Below are positions 17,538 to 27,100 of a stretch of 64,000 nucleotides of DNA, piece by piece (the stretch's first letter is position 1; every line of letters begins with the position of its first letter). The notes under the pieces were generated by a model. The model made no database searches. It was not told the DNA's origin and saw only the letters and a list, made by a program, of their open reading frames with translations. This DNA comes from Altibacter sp. (GTDB lineage: Bacteria > Bacteroidota > Bacteroidia > Flavobacteriales > Flavobacteriaceae). The stretch spans positions 206,646 to 270,645 of the forward strand of contig NZ_JAIOHK010000055.1 in NCBI RefSeq assembly GCF_019913785.1, written 5' to 3'. A program made the translations under genes and the position numbers.

Positions 17538-18512
17538 ATGTACCCATTAAGTAGAAATAGACGTTTGCGCACCTCCGAAGCCATACGAAGTCTGGTAAGA
17601 GAGACTAGTATCACTCCCAACGACTTTCTAGTGCCCCTGTTTGTGGTAGAAGGCAAGGGAATCAAAGAAGAAATTCCGTCCATGCCTAACTATTTCAGAT
17701 ATAGTTTAGACCTCCTTTCTACCGAAGTAAAAGAACTGTGGAAACTTGGGTTGAAATCGGTCTTGCTATTTGTAAAAGTGCCCGACAATCTAAAAGACAA
17801 TACCGGAAAAGAAGCACTAAACCCCGATGGGTTGATGCAACGCGCTATTCATGCCGTGAAGCACGCTGTGCCCGATATGCTTGTCATGACCGATGTCGCC
17901 CTGGATCCCTACTCTAATTATGGTCATGACGGAATTGTTTCGGAAGGGAAGATCATGAACGATTTAACCAATGAAGTGCTTGCTCAGATGTCCCTGTCAC
18001 ATGCTGTTGCAGGTGCCGACTTTGTTGCACCCAGCGATATGATGGACGGTCGTATTTTCGAAATTAGATCGCTTTTAGAGCACGAAGGATTTCACGATAC
18101 CGGGATTATGAGCTACAGTGCCAAGTATGCTTCGGCATTTTATGGCCCATTTCGGGATGCCTTGGACTCGGCTCCGGGATTTGGTGACAAAAAAACCTAC
18201 CAAATGGATTTTGCCAATCGGGAAGAAGCCATTAGAGAAACCCTTATGGATATCGATGAGGGAGCAGATATCGTCATGGTAAAACCGGGGCTGTGTTATT
18301 TGGATATTGTTCGCGAAGTACGAAATGCGGTAGACGTTCCTGTTGCTGTTTATCAGGTAAGTGGTGAATATGCCATGTTAAAGGCCGCCGCTGAGAAGGG
18401 ATGGCTGGATCACGATGCGGTGATGATGGAACAAGTTATTGCCATAAAAAGAGCCGGTGCCCATATCATTGCCTCCTATTTTGCCAAGGATGTGGTGAAA
18501 TTAATTTCGTAA
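17538..18512 (+). CDS. hemB: Porphobilinogen synthase (ALA dehydratase), non-zinc type
   Basis: 324 residues. It condenses two 5-aminolaevulinates into porphobilinogen. The Schiff-base lysines are K196 (YSAKYASAFYGP) and K249 (VMVKPGLCYLD). The active-site metal loop reads DVALDPYSNYGHDG (119-132): the three cysteines of zinc enzymes are replaced by Ala, Asp and Asp, placing it in the Mg2+-stimulated or metal-independent class. It is the last hem gene of the operon, 14 bases after hemF. Confidence 0.97.
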   Translation: MYPLSRNRRLRTSEAIRSLVRETSITPNDFLVPLFVVEGKGIKEEIPSMPNYFRYSLDLLSTEVKELWKLGLKSVLLFVKVPDNLKDNTGKEALNPDGLMQRAIHAVKHAVPDMLVMTDVALDPYSNYGHDGIVSEGKIMNDLTNEVLAQMSLSHAVAGADFVAPSDMMDGRIFEIRSLLEHEGFHDTGIMSYSAKYASAFYGPFRDALDSAPGFGDKKTYQMDFANREEAIRETLMDIDEGADIVMVKPGLCYLDIVREVRNAVDVPVAVYQVSGEYAMLKAAAEKGWLDHDAVMMEQVIAIKRAGAHIIASYFAKDVVKLIS

Positions 18513-18521
18513 GTTTAAGAC

Positions 18522-19034
18522 ATGAAGCATCTCGCGCTAGTATTCTCCCTTTTTTGTATATCAAATGTGTTGGCACAACAAACCACTCCAAAAGAAGCCT
18601 TTCTAGAGAAATGGGAAAACTCTAAGCACTATATGATCGCCATGGCAGAAGCGATGCCGGCGGAACACTATGATTTCAAACCCACCGAGCGTCAAATGAG
18701 TTTTAAGGAACAGCTTATTCATATAAAAGGTAATATGGATTGGTTGAGCAATACCTTTTTTACTGAAAAGGAATTCAAAAAAGAAAAAACAACACTGCCG
18801 GAAACCAAAGACGAAACCATTGCGCTCCTTTCCGAAGCTTTCGATGCAACCCTGGCAATTATAAAGAATTCTTCCGAATCAGAGCTGGCGACTGTTGTCG
18901 ATTTCTTTGCAGGACCGAAGAGTAAGCTGCAAATACTGAATCTGCTACAGGATCATGTAACACATCACCGCGGACAGCTGGTGGTCTACCTCAACCTCAA
19001 TGAGGTGGAACCGCCAAAGTATGTGGGCTGGTAA
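18522..19034 (+). CDS. Secreted DinB/YfiT-like protein
   Basis: 170 residues with a signal peptide (about 1-18, ending VLAQ). A DinB-type four-helix fold is indicated by HYDFKPTERQMSFKEQLIHI and the C-terminal DHVTHHRGQLVVYLNL. The His residues of those two motifs form the usual metal site. DinB proteins are often thiol-dependent transferases, but the periplasmic Bacteroidetes versions are uncharacterised. It lies only nine bases after hemB and is probably read from the hem operon. Confidence 0.85.
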   Translation: MKHLALVFSLFCISNVLAQQTTPKEAFLEKWENSKHYMIAMAEAMPAEHYDFKPTERQMSFKEQLIHIKGNMDWLSNTFFTEKEFKKEKTTLPETKDETIALLSEAFDATLAIIKNSSESELATVVDFFAGPKSKLQILNLLQDHVTHHRGQLVVYLNLNEVEPPKYVGW

Positions 19035-19087
19035 TCAATTTTCTAAATAATTAATAAAATTTTAGCAGAACGAATTTACTTTTCGCA

Positions 19088-19095
19088 TACATTTG
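19088..19095 (+). promoter_or_regulatory. -7 element for the small secreted protein at 19100
   Basis: TACATTTG matches the -7 consensus and ends only four bases before the GTG at 19100, so the transcript would be leaderless or nearly so. No TTG at -33 was found. Confidence 0.5.
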
Positions 19096-19099
19096 CTTT

Positions 19100-19450
19100 G
19101 TGAAAAAAGTGAAAATTCTTTCTGTTTTCTTCCTCCTGATCGCCTTTTATCTGGCATCGGGGGTGTCGGTATTCGCCAATACAGAGGTCCTTTCACAAAC
19201 TACTTCCGAAGAAAAGCATTTGTTTCAAACCGATTCGCATGCAGCGGCGTTGTTTGTTGAAGAAATGGCGCCTTCTGAAGTGTTTCAGCCCGCATCCGAA
19301 AGCAATTCTTTCTTTAATAGCATCGGTATAGGTACTGCCGAGATATCCTTCAGCAATCAAAAGCGTGCAACAAGCTATCAAGCGCTTTTAGTTCGGGATC
19401 AACGAAAACTTATTAGTCAGTACCTCTTTCCGTTCCATTTTTTCTGGTAA
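19100..19450 (+). CDS. Small secreted protein, unknown
   Basis: 116 residues from a GTG start; a second GTG at 19109 would give VKILSVFFLL and an equally good signal peptide (cleavage near SVFANTE). The mature part has no known domain and ends in an aromatic KLISQYLFPFHFFW tail. A -7 box lies just before it, so it has its own promoter. Small size, non-ATG start and lack of homology mean that it may be lineage-specific. Confidence 0.6.
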   Translation: MKKVKILSVFFLLIAFYLASGVSVFANTEVLSQTTSEEKHLFQTDSHAAALFVEEMAPSEVFQPASESNSFFNSIGIGTAEISFSNQKRATSYQALLVRDQRKLISQYLFPFHFFW

Positions 19451-19553
19451 CACCTGTTTTAATTCTATTGTCTCTTTCAACTTTCTGAATAAAGTTGCCA
19501 ATGGGGGCACACGTATTTCAAAAAAAAAGTAGTTAAACTTAAATTCATTAAAA

Positions 19554-20024
19554 ATGGAAACAAAATCGTTAATCATTGATATCGTCTTATTTTCAATTAT
19601 TGCAGTACCACTAGCCGTTTTAGTAATTTACACCATAAACGGTGATAAGAGAATAAAACGTAAAGTAAACACCCTGTGTAAGGCCAATAATATTGCTTTA
19701 GGGAGTTTTGACATTCACGGGAATGTGGTGCTTGGCTTAGACACAACCGCCACTAAATTGATATTGTCTAACAGAAAACAAATAGATACAGAATTTCAAA
19801 TTATCGAGCTCTCTTCTTTAAAAGACTGCCGTGTAAAAACAATCAAACTTACTCCAAAAACAACAGATTGGGTGGGGTTGGAGTTGCTTGGTACAACTAC
19901 TAAAAAGGACATCGCGTTTTATGAAGAGAAGGATGAGGACAATCCGGCTACCGACCCTCAGGTTTGTATGCAGCAGGCTATCAAGTGGGAGAAATTGATC
20001 AAGCCACATCTCAAGGCATCGTAA
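19554..20024 (+). CDS. Membrane-anchored hypothetical protein
   Basis: 156 residues. One N-terminal membrane segment (about 7-28, IDIVLFSIIAVPLAVLVIYTI) is followed by a soluble domain of about 120 residues, which reads as beta-rich (NIALGSFDIHGNVVLGLDTTATKLILS). No family recognised. The gene is followed at once by a strong terminator, so it ends its transcription unit. A seven-base inverted repeat (19478-19497) lies in the gap before it. Confidence 0.75.
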   Translation: METKSLIIDIVLFSIIAVPLAVLVIYTINGDKRIKRKVNTLCKANNIALGSFDIHGNVVLGLDTTATKLILSNRKQIDTEFQIIELSSLKDCRVKTIKLTPKTTDWVGLELLGTTTKKDIAFYEEKDEDNPATDPQVCMQQAIKWEKLIKPHLKAS

Positions 20025-20030
20025 TTTAAA

Positions 20031-20058
20031 AAAAGGGCGGTTTTAAAACCGCCCTTTT
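20031..20058 (+). terminator. Rho-independent terminator
   Basis: A perfect palindrome with the arm GGGCGGTTTT on each side, flanked by A and T runs, just after the stop at 20024. The T run on the plus strand terminates the upstream gene. Confidence 0.85.
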
Positions 20059-20127
20059 TTATTCAGCTCGTATTTTAAGAATATAAGTTTTTAAATCTTT
20101 AATTTAGTAGAAACTTTTATACTAAGA

Positions 20128-21222
20128 ATGACCCTACTAATTGTTTACGCACTCGTTTCAATCTTTTTTTCGTTCCTGTGTTCCATATTGGAGGCAGCCT
20201 TATTAAGTTTCACTCCTAGTTTTATCAATCTAAAGTCGCAAGAAGGGAAAGGGTACGCAAAGACATTATCAAAATTTAAAAAAGATATCGATAAGCCCTT
20301 AATTGCAATTCTCACAGTAAACACTATCGCACATACTGTTGGTGCGATTCTGGTAGGTGTAGAAGCAGAGAAGCTTCCTTACAAAGTGGAATTTTTTGGT
20401 ATTAATCTGGTTGGAATTGTATCGGCGATAATGACGCTGCTCATACTAATTGTTTCTGAAATTATTCCGAAGACCATTGGGGCCACCTATTGGAAAAATT
20501 TAGGTTCTTTTACAGCACTATTTCTTCAGATTATCATATTTCCCTTAAAATACTCCGGAATCCTTTGGCTGTTACTACTAACGACGAAATTAATTGGTAA
20601 GTCGGCGCACGTAAGCACTATTAGCAGGGAAGAATTTATGGCAATTACCGATGCCGCCGAACAGGAAGGTGTCTTCGCAGAAAACGAAAGTGCAGTTATT
20701 AAGAATCTATTAATTTTTAAGTCGGTTACCGCAAAAAATGTGATGACTCCTTTCTCGGTGGTGATCAGTGAGGATGAAACTATTACTTTAAATAAGTTTC
20801 ATAAAAAGCATAAAAGTTTACGCTTTTCACGCATCCCAATTTTTAAAGACAAGAGTCACAATATAACCGGATTTGTGCTAAGAGATGACCTTTTAGAAGA
20901 AATTGTGGAGGAGCAGGGGGAAAAGCCTTTAAGTGAGATTAAACGCGAAATGACGGTAGTTCAGGATGATGCTCCCATCCCAGATTTGTTCGACACTTTT
21001 ATAAAACAACGGGCACATATCGCACTGGTGGTTGATGAATACGGCAATACAACGGGGATTGTAACTATGGAAGACATCATTGAGACCTTATTGGGGCTAG
21101 AAATTATGGATGAAAGTGACGACATTGAGGATATGCAGGTTCAGGCCAGAAAAAACTGGGAGCGGAGGGCAAAACGGATGGGAATTCAGTTGCAAAATAA
21201 TAACAAAGAAGACGACGAATAA
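20128..21222 (+). CDS. CNNM/CBS-domain membrane protein (HlyC/CorC-like)
   Basis: 364 residues. An N-terminal CNNM (DUF21) membrane domain with about four hydrophobic segments covers residues 1-165. Two CBS domains follow (about 205-320; NVMTPFSVVISEDETI and ALVVDEYGNTTGIVTMEDIIE). The C-terminal transporter-associated domain of full CorC proteins is missing; instead there is a short charged tail. The family is linked to Mg2+ or Co2+ efflux. The stop overlaps the start of the methyltransferase gene by one base. Confidence 0.9.
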   Translation: MTLLIVYALVSIFFSFLCSILEAALLSFTPSFINLKSQEGKGYAKTLSKFKKDIDKPLIAILTVNTIAHTVGAILVGVEAEKLPYKVEFFGINLVGIVSAIMTLLILIVSEIIPKTIGATYWKNLGSFTALFLQIIIFPLKYSGILWLLLLTTKLIGKSAHVSTISREEFMAITDAAEQEGVFAENESAVIKNLLIFKSVTAKNVMTPFSVVISEDETITLNKFHKKHKSLRFSRIPIFKDKSHNITGFVLRDDLLEEIVEEQGEKPLSEIKREMTVVQDDAPIPDLFDTFIKQRAHIALVVDEYGNTTGIVTMEDIIETLLGLEIMDESDDIEDMQVQARKNWERRAKRMGIQLQNNNKEDDE

Positions 21223-21695
21223 TGAAAACCGCATATATTGCAAGCCCCGTTGGGGTTTTGGAAGTAACAGGAGATGTCAAAGGTTTGGCTTCGGTGACAT
21301 TTATGGATGCTTCGGAAGAAATTAGCGATGATATTCCTTCAGAATTAGAAGCTGCCGTTTCGCAATTATCGGCCTATTTTGAAGGAAAACGCACAGAATT
21401 CAGCTTAAAACTAGCTCCTGAAGGAACAGAGTTTCAAAAAAAGGTATGGAAACAACTGCAAGAAATTCCCTTTGGGAAAACCATCTCCTACCAACAAGTG
21501 GCGAATAGTTTGGGAGATCCAAAAGCAATTCGCGCGGCTGCTTCCGCAAACGGAAAAAATCCTATCGCTATCGTCATTCCATGTCATAGAGTAATTGGAA
21601 GTGATGGCTCCCTTACCGGTTATGCAGGAGGCTTATATCGAAAAAAATGGTTGCTGGAACATGAAAGCCCGGCAAAACAACAATCCCTTTTTTAA
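21222..21695 (+). CDS. ogt: Methylated-DNA--[protein]-cysteine S-methyltransferase
   Basis: 157 residues. A suicide repair protein that moves the methyl group from O6-methylguanine to its own cysteine. The active site IVIPCHRVIGSDGSLTGYAGG contains the cysteine of PCHR. The helix-turn-helix part FGKTISYQQVANSLGDPKAIRAAA is normal. Length and lack of an Ada N-domain point to the Ogt type. Coupled to the CNNM gene upstream by TAATG. Confidence 0.95.
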   Translation: MKTAYIASPVGVLEVTGDVKGLASVTFMDASEEISDDIPSELEAAVSQLSAYFEGKRTEFSLKLAPEGTEFQKKVWKQLQEIPFGKTISYQQVANSLGDPKAIRAAASANGKNPIAIVIPCHRVIGSDGSLTGYAGGLYRKKWLLEHESPAKQQSLF

Positions 21696-21704
21696 GTGTA
21701 CCCT

Positions 21705-22853
21705 ATGAAAAAATGTTTAAAATGGTGTATCGGAATTGTAATCGTACTGCTTATAACCATGTATCTAACCGATTATGATTATATTTTAAAAGGCGTTCGT
21801 GTGGTTTATTTTACCGGACACACCACCGCATTTATAGATGATCATGTGTATTTTGAAAACGAAACAATTCCGGCTAGTACAAGCCCACAACCTTGGCCGC
21901 TTCACAAAGATTATAATTCGGCTGTCATGACTGAAAGACTTTCGAAGATGAACTCCGAGTTGGGCACTGTTGCGTTTTTAATTATTAAGGACGACAGCAT
22001 TTGGTTTGAAGACTACACAGAAAAATATGGCACCACCTCTCAGACCAACTCCTTTTCGATGGCCAAGAGTATTACCTCGGCCCTACTTGGCAAAGCAATT
22101 TCTGAAGGGTATATCGAAGGTTTAGAGCAACCGGTAAGCGATTTTTACCCCCAGTTTAAAGAAAGTAGCATGACCGTTGGGGATCTGTCTTCAATGTCTT
22201 CGGGCCTCAATTGGAACGAGAATTATACGAGTCCGTTTAGCGTGACAGCACGGTCGTACTACGATGATGATTTGGCTGAAACCATTTTAAATTTGAACGT
22301 GACAGAAACTCCCGGTGAAGCATTTACCTACCTCAGCGGAAATACGCAGTTGTTGGGAATGCTTATTCAGAAAGCCATAGAAAAAGACCATATAAATCTC
22401 ACCAACTATCTCTCCTCCAGATTTTGGGAGCCAATGGGGTTTGAGCAGTCGGCACTTTGGCAAATAGACGATAAAGACCATCGCCTGGTAAAAGCCTATT
22501 GCTGTATTGCGAGCAATGCGCGCGATTTTGCCCGCTTCGGAAAATTATACAAGGACTTTGGAAACTGGAATGGAATACAGATCCTAGATTCAACCTTTGT
22601 AGCGACCTCGATCGTTCCACGCTTTGAAGAAAGCCCGGAATACGGCTATGGTTTTTGGCTCAGTAATCATTTGGGCAAAAATAGCTTTGTGATGCGTGGA
22701 ATCCTCGGGCAATACGTGATTACCATTCCCGAAGACAATATCATCATAGTTCGTTTGGGACATCAACGAGGGGAAAAAGGAGACGATCCGTTTAGTTCAG
22801 ATTTTTATACCCTACTGGAAGAAGCCTATGAAATGTTAAACGTAAATTCCTAA
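21705..22853 (+). CDS. Serine hydrolase, beta-lactamase/class C fold
   Basis: 382 residues from the ATG at 21705; an in-frame GTG at 21696 would add three residues. An N-terminal hydrophobic segment (about 5-20) is a membrane anchor or signal peptide. The serine-lysine pair is in FSMAKSITS (SxxK), and TYLSGNTQLLG supplies the YxN-type motif, as in 6-aminohexanoate hydrolase and EstB-like enzymes. Substrate unknown: esterase, peptidase or amidase are all possible. Confidence 0.88.
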   Translation: MKKCLKWCIGIVIVLLITMYLTDYDYILKGVRVVYFTGHTTAFIDDHVYFENETIPASTSPQPWPLHKDYNSAVMTERLSKMNSELGTVAFLIIKDDSIWFEDYTEKYGTTSQTNSFSMAKSITSALLGKAISEGYIEGLEQPVSDFYPQFKESSMTVGDLSSMSSGLNWNENYTSPFSVTARSYYDDDLAETILNLNVTETPGEAFTYLSGNTQLLGMLIQKAIEKDHINLTNYLSSRFWEPMGFEQSALWQIDDKDHRLVKAYCCIASNARDFARFGKLYKDFGNWNGIQILDSTFVATSIVPRFEESPEYGYGFWLSNHLGKNSFVMRGILGQYVITIPEDNIIIVRLGHQRGEKGDDPFSSDFYTLLEEAYEMLNVNS

Positions 22854-22896
22854 ATATTTTGTAGTTTTAAACGTCCTCCCCAATTATTTTCAAACT

Positions 22897-23610
22897 ATGC
22901 TTAAAAAAATGAATCTGGAACATATCCTTTTTTTGGATATTGAGACCGTTCCTCTACACGAACAATTTAAAGATCTTGAAACACCTGCAAAGGCATTGTG
23001 GGAATTGAAAACACAGTACCAACGCAAGGAAGAATTTACGGCAGAAGAATTTTACGACCGGGCCGGAATCTGGGCCGAATTTGGAAAGATAATTTGTATT
23101 TCGGTAGGATATTTTACGTTTAAAGGCGATATCCGAAATTTTAGAGTTACAAGTTTTCACGGCGAAGAAGTCACTATTTTAAAGGAGTTTAAGTCTCTTT
23201 TGGAACATCATTTCAACAAACCTCAACACCTGCTATGCGCTCATAACGGAAAGGAATTCGATTTTCCATACATCGCCCGAAGAATGATCATCAATGGTAT
23301 TGACATTCCTTTTAAATTAAATCTTTTTGGAAAAAAACCATGGGAAATTCCGCATTTAGACACTATGGAATTGTGGAAATTTGGAGACTACAAGACATTC
23401 ACATCTTTGAAATTGATGGCCTATGTTTTGGGTATTCCCTCTCCAAAAGATGATATTGACGGGAGTCAGGTGCGGGATGTATTTTACAACGACAAAGACA
23501 TTGATCGCATTATAGAATACTGTGAAAAAGATACCATAACAGTAGCTCAAATCTTTTTACGCCTTCGGAATGAAGAACAACTTTCCGATGATGAGATTCA
23601 ATCGGTATGA
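22897..23610 (+). CDS. DEDDy 3'-5' exonuclease (PolB-like RNase H fold)
   Basis: 237 residues. Exonuclease motif I is FLDIETV, motif II lies in CAHNGKEFDFPYIARRM, and motif III is YCEKDTITV, the DEDDy arrangement. The family is annotated as predicted PolB-like 3'-5' exonuclease; there is no polymerase domain. The ATG at 22897 (MLKKMNLEH) or 22909 may be the true start. It stands alone and is probably cytoplasmic. Confidence 0.88.
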   Translation: MLKKMNLEHILFLDIETVPLHEQFKDLETPAKALWELKTQYQRKEEFTAEEFYDRAGIWAEFGKIICISVGYFTFKGDIRNFRVTSFHGEEVTILKEFKSLLEHHFNKPQHLLCAHNGKEFDFPYIARRMIINGIDIPFKLNLFGKKPWEIPHLDTMELWKFGDYKTFTSLKLMAYVLGIPSPKDDIDGSQVRDVFYNDKDIDRIIEYCEKDTITVAQIFLRLRNEEQLSDDEIQSV

Positions 23611-23672
23611 CCCTATACTTGTATTTCGCAGGTCAAAAAGCATCCGTTTTTCGAAAATTCAGTAAAAAAATG

Positions 23673-23680
23673 TAGCTTTA
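23673..23680 (+). promoter_or_regulatory. Possible -7 element for the lipoprotein gene
   Basis: TAGCTTTA differs from TAnnTTTG at one position, 24 bases before the ATG. No -33 TTG found. Weak call. Confidence 0.35.
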
Positions 23681-23704
23681 CACACATTATTTTAAATAAA
23701 AGCT

Positions 23705-24076
23705 ATGAAAACACTAAAAAAATCAGCAAAAAAAATTGCAACATTACTTTTTATATCATCCCTTGTACTGGTAACCTCTTGTAAGGAGAACACCACCGAA
23801 ACAAAGGCAGATACTACGGTCGAAAAAAGCGCTACCGAAGTAAAAGCGAGTACGCCGGCCGTTGCGGATAGTCTTGCCATGAATCCGGCACACGGGCAGC
23901 CGGGGCACAGATGTGATATTCCTGTTGGAGCACCGTTAAATTCTGCTTCAAAGAAACTCAACACCAACACCAACGATAAAAGTTCCCCGTTGCTTAACGC
24001 GGGAACCGGAAAGGCAAATCCAGCCCATGGGCAGCCAGGGCATCGTTGTGATATTCCTGTTGGAGCTCCACTTTAA
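23705..24076 (+). CDS. Lipoprotein with duplicated His/Cys motif
   Basis: 123 residues. A lipoprotein signal ends at C26 (LVLVTSC). The mature chain is low-complexity (Thr/Lys/Ala) except for two identical 19-residue blocks, NPAHGQPGHRCDIPVGAPL, at 60-78 and at the extreme C-terminus 105-123. The DNA of the two blocks differs at eleven positions, all synonymous, so the peptide is under strong selection. His and Cys residues could bind a metal or haem. Similar tails occur, to my recollection, in other Bacteroidetes proteins of unknown function. Convergent with the M4 protease gene, sharing one terminator. Confidence 0.85.
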   Translation: MKTLKKSAKKIATLLFISSLVLVTSCKENTTETKADTTVEKSATEVKASTPAVADSLAMNPAHGQPGHRCDIPVGAPLNSASKKLNTNTNDKSSPLLNAGTGKANPAHGQPGHRCDIPVGAPL

Positions 24077-24100
24077 TTTGAATCAGTTTGTTTATAAAAC

Positions 24101-24133
24101 AAAAGCCTCACGATTTTCATCGTGAGGCTTTTT
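24101..24133. terminator. Bidirectional terminator
   Basis: AAAAGCCTCACGAT, loop TTTC, ATCGTGAGGCTTTTT. It serves the lipoprotein gene on the plus strand and the M4 protease gene on the minus strand. Confidence 0.9.
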
Positions 24134-24151
24134 ACATATTGATGGTTGGTG

Positions 24152-27100
24152 TTATTCTTTGATAAAACGTTCAACGAATTTTTCATCTCCCGCATGAACC
24201 ATGATTATGTATACGCCACTATCCAGTGTTGACACATCAACACGGTTGGTGAACGCACCTTTTGAAACTATTTGTCCAATAAGGTTATAAATTACATAAT
24301 CGGTAGCTTCTGCTTCCAAGACTTCAACATGTAAGACAGCGCCTTCTACCGGATTAGGATAGATACTGAATACACCTTTTGACCTAGCTGAAGTATCGCC
24401 ACCCATGATTCCTTGTATTGGATTACCACCGCCAATAACAACGATATAATCTTCTACCTCACCGTAGGTAAAGGATTCACAAGCGGTTGGAATTCCATTG
24501 TATTTCATGGAAACCCGCATTCTTGTCGGTCCTGCCGAAGCACCTGTTGGGACTCCAAAGCTTCCAGATACCGAAGTAGCTGTTGTAGCCGATCTTGAAT
24601 AAACCAATTCGTTGGCATCTCCAAAATCACCGTCACGGTTGAAATCAACCCATACCGCATAGGCTTCCGGATAAACGGTTCCTGTCCAAGCCGGAGTAAT
24701 GGTAATGGTATTACTTGCTCCCAAATTGGTGGATAACGACGTATAATTTCCATATCCTCCCGGAGATGCGCCGGTAGCATTGTTGATGCTTCCAATCTGT
24801 ACGCGTTGAATGTACTCATCGGAGGTGTTATTCCCGTTAGAAGCACAATATCCGGTGGGTGGATTTCCTCCGCCACCACCTGTAGAAAGGTTGATGTTAT
24901 CAATAGCTATATCGGCTTGCCAGGTAGAACCTGTAAGTCGGTTAAATCGCAATTGAACACCTCCTCCAACATAGGCAGAAAGATCGATGCTGGCACTTAG
25001 CCAAGCATTTCCTTTGTTCCCGGTCTGACTCCATAAACTGGTCCAATTAGCACCATTGTCACTACTTGCTTCCAAAGCAATACTTCCCATGTCACTGGCT
25101 CCATACATATGGTAGCTAAAGTTGAAAGTTGCTGCTGTTTCGGCAGATAGATTAAAACATGGCGAGTTTAAAATAGCCCGTTTGCTAGGATAGTTTGGTG
25201 AAGATGCTTCCACATAGACATACCATGATCCGGCAGCTCCTGTAGATGGCCCGGTATTGCTGGATGGAGTACCTCCTGAATCACGTGTCCAGTTAATATC
25301 ATCTGCCGTAGACTGTGTCCATGCACCAAAAGAGCTTTCAAAACTTTCTGTATATGGAAAGGCAGCAATACCTCCGGTACAGCCACTTCCGCCACCGCCT
25401 CCGGTAGTAGTTACATTCACTGTATTACTATATCCCGAAAGGTTTCCGGCAGCATCACGTGCCCGAACTCTAAATGAGTACGCAGTTGCCGCAGTTAATC
25501 CGGTTACTTGCGTGGAAGTTCCTCCAACGGTTCCAAGATTGGTACTTCCTTGATATACATCGTATCCCGTAACACCTACATTATCTGTAGAAGCACTCCA
25601 AGAAAGATCAACGGTTGTATTTGTGATATTCGATGCGGCTAAATTTGCCGGTGTTGTAGGTGCTTCTGTATCGGGTGGTGAAGCTGTAGTAACATTTACC
25701 GTATTGCTATAGCCTGAAATATTTCCGGCAGCATCACGAGCTCGAACTCTGAATGAATAGGCCGTCAATGGTGTTAAGCCGGTAATTTGAGTCGACGTAC
25801 CCGTAACGGTTCCTAGATTGGTGCTTCCTTGATACACGTCATAACCTGTTACTCCCACATTGTCCGTAGAAGCGTTCCAAGAAAGATCAACCGTCGTTTG
25901 AGTTACTCCTGAAGCCACAAGATTTGCCGGAACAGAAGGCGCCTGCGTATCGGGTGCCGATCCTCCCAAATTAACTGTGTAATCTTCCACTTCTCCGTAG
26001 GTAAACGATTCACACGCCGTTGGAATACCGTTGTATTTCATAGAAACCCGCATTCTGGTAGCAGTACCCACAGTTCCCGAAGGTACTGTAAACGAGCCAC
26101 TGTTCGGAGTGTTAGTGGAAGCTGCTTTGGACCAAACGAGTTCGCCTGCATCCGAAAAATCACTATCTCCGTTATAATCTATCCAAACGGCATAACCTTC
26201 GGAATATACGGTACCTGTCCATGTTGGAGTTACCGTTATGGTATACTGCTGCCCTTCGGTTAAATCGGTTGAAATACTTGTAAAATCTGAATAGAATTGC
26301 GCACCTGAAGTATTGTTAATAGTATTCAGCTGAACTCTGCTAATATATTCATCGTTCACATTGGTACTCGCCGAAGCGCAGTAGTTCGAACCACCGCCAC
26401 CGCCATAGGCAGCACCAACACCTACCGCATGCCAGGCGTTTGTAACAGCCTGTTCTTCGGCACCACCGGCGCCATACAGATCAACGGCAGCCTGAATGGC
26501 TCCTGTTCTCGCATTGGCAAAGGTAGAGTTTGAAGAAAGGTAATTGTTCAAGGTTCTGTAGGCAATCGCAGATGCTTTTGTCATTCCGATGCTGGAAACA
26601 TTAAACGCATTTCCAATATCATTAGTCCCGGAACCCCCTACAACTGTAAGGTAGAACCAGTAGTTTAAAACTCCTGAGTTGGTGTGTACACCACAGTAAT
26701 CATTGTTCTGCGTTGGTGTACCACAATTCGGGTTTTGCCAATACGTACCGCCGTAGGTATCCGGTTGTCCCTGAGAAGTAGGATTGCTCATAGAGCGCAA
26801 AGCGGCCGAACCACTTCGTCTATCGATCTCATCTCCTATCAGCCATACTGCTGAAGTTGGATTGGTATCACTTCCATTCCCCTTGGCAAAATGCTCCACG
26901 GCAGCCCCCCAAATATCTGAGAATCCTTCATTTAGTGCCCCAGATTCTCTTTGATAGGCCAGGTTTGCTGTGAATTCGGTTACGGCATGTCCAATTTCAT
27001 GCGCTGCTACATCGATTGAAGTGAGTGCGTCGAAACCATTACAGCCTTCGCTAACACAGGATCCATCTCCATAAGACATCACCGATCCATTCCAAAATGC

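Noticed and set aside
19478..19497. CAACTTT-N6-AAAGTTG hairpin after the 19100 gene
   Set aside because: No T run on either strand and not at a clear regulatory position; too weak to call a terminator.
21696..21704. GTG start for the serine hydrolase
   Set aside because: The ATG nine bases later gives the usual MKK signal start; the GTG adds only three residues.
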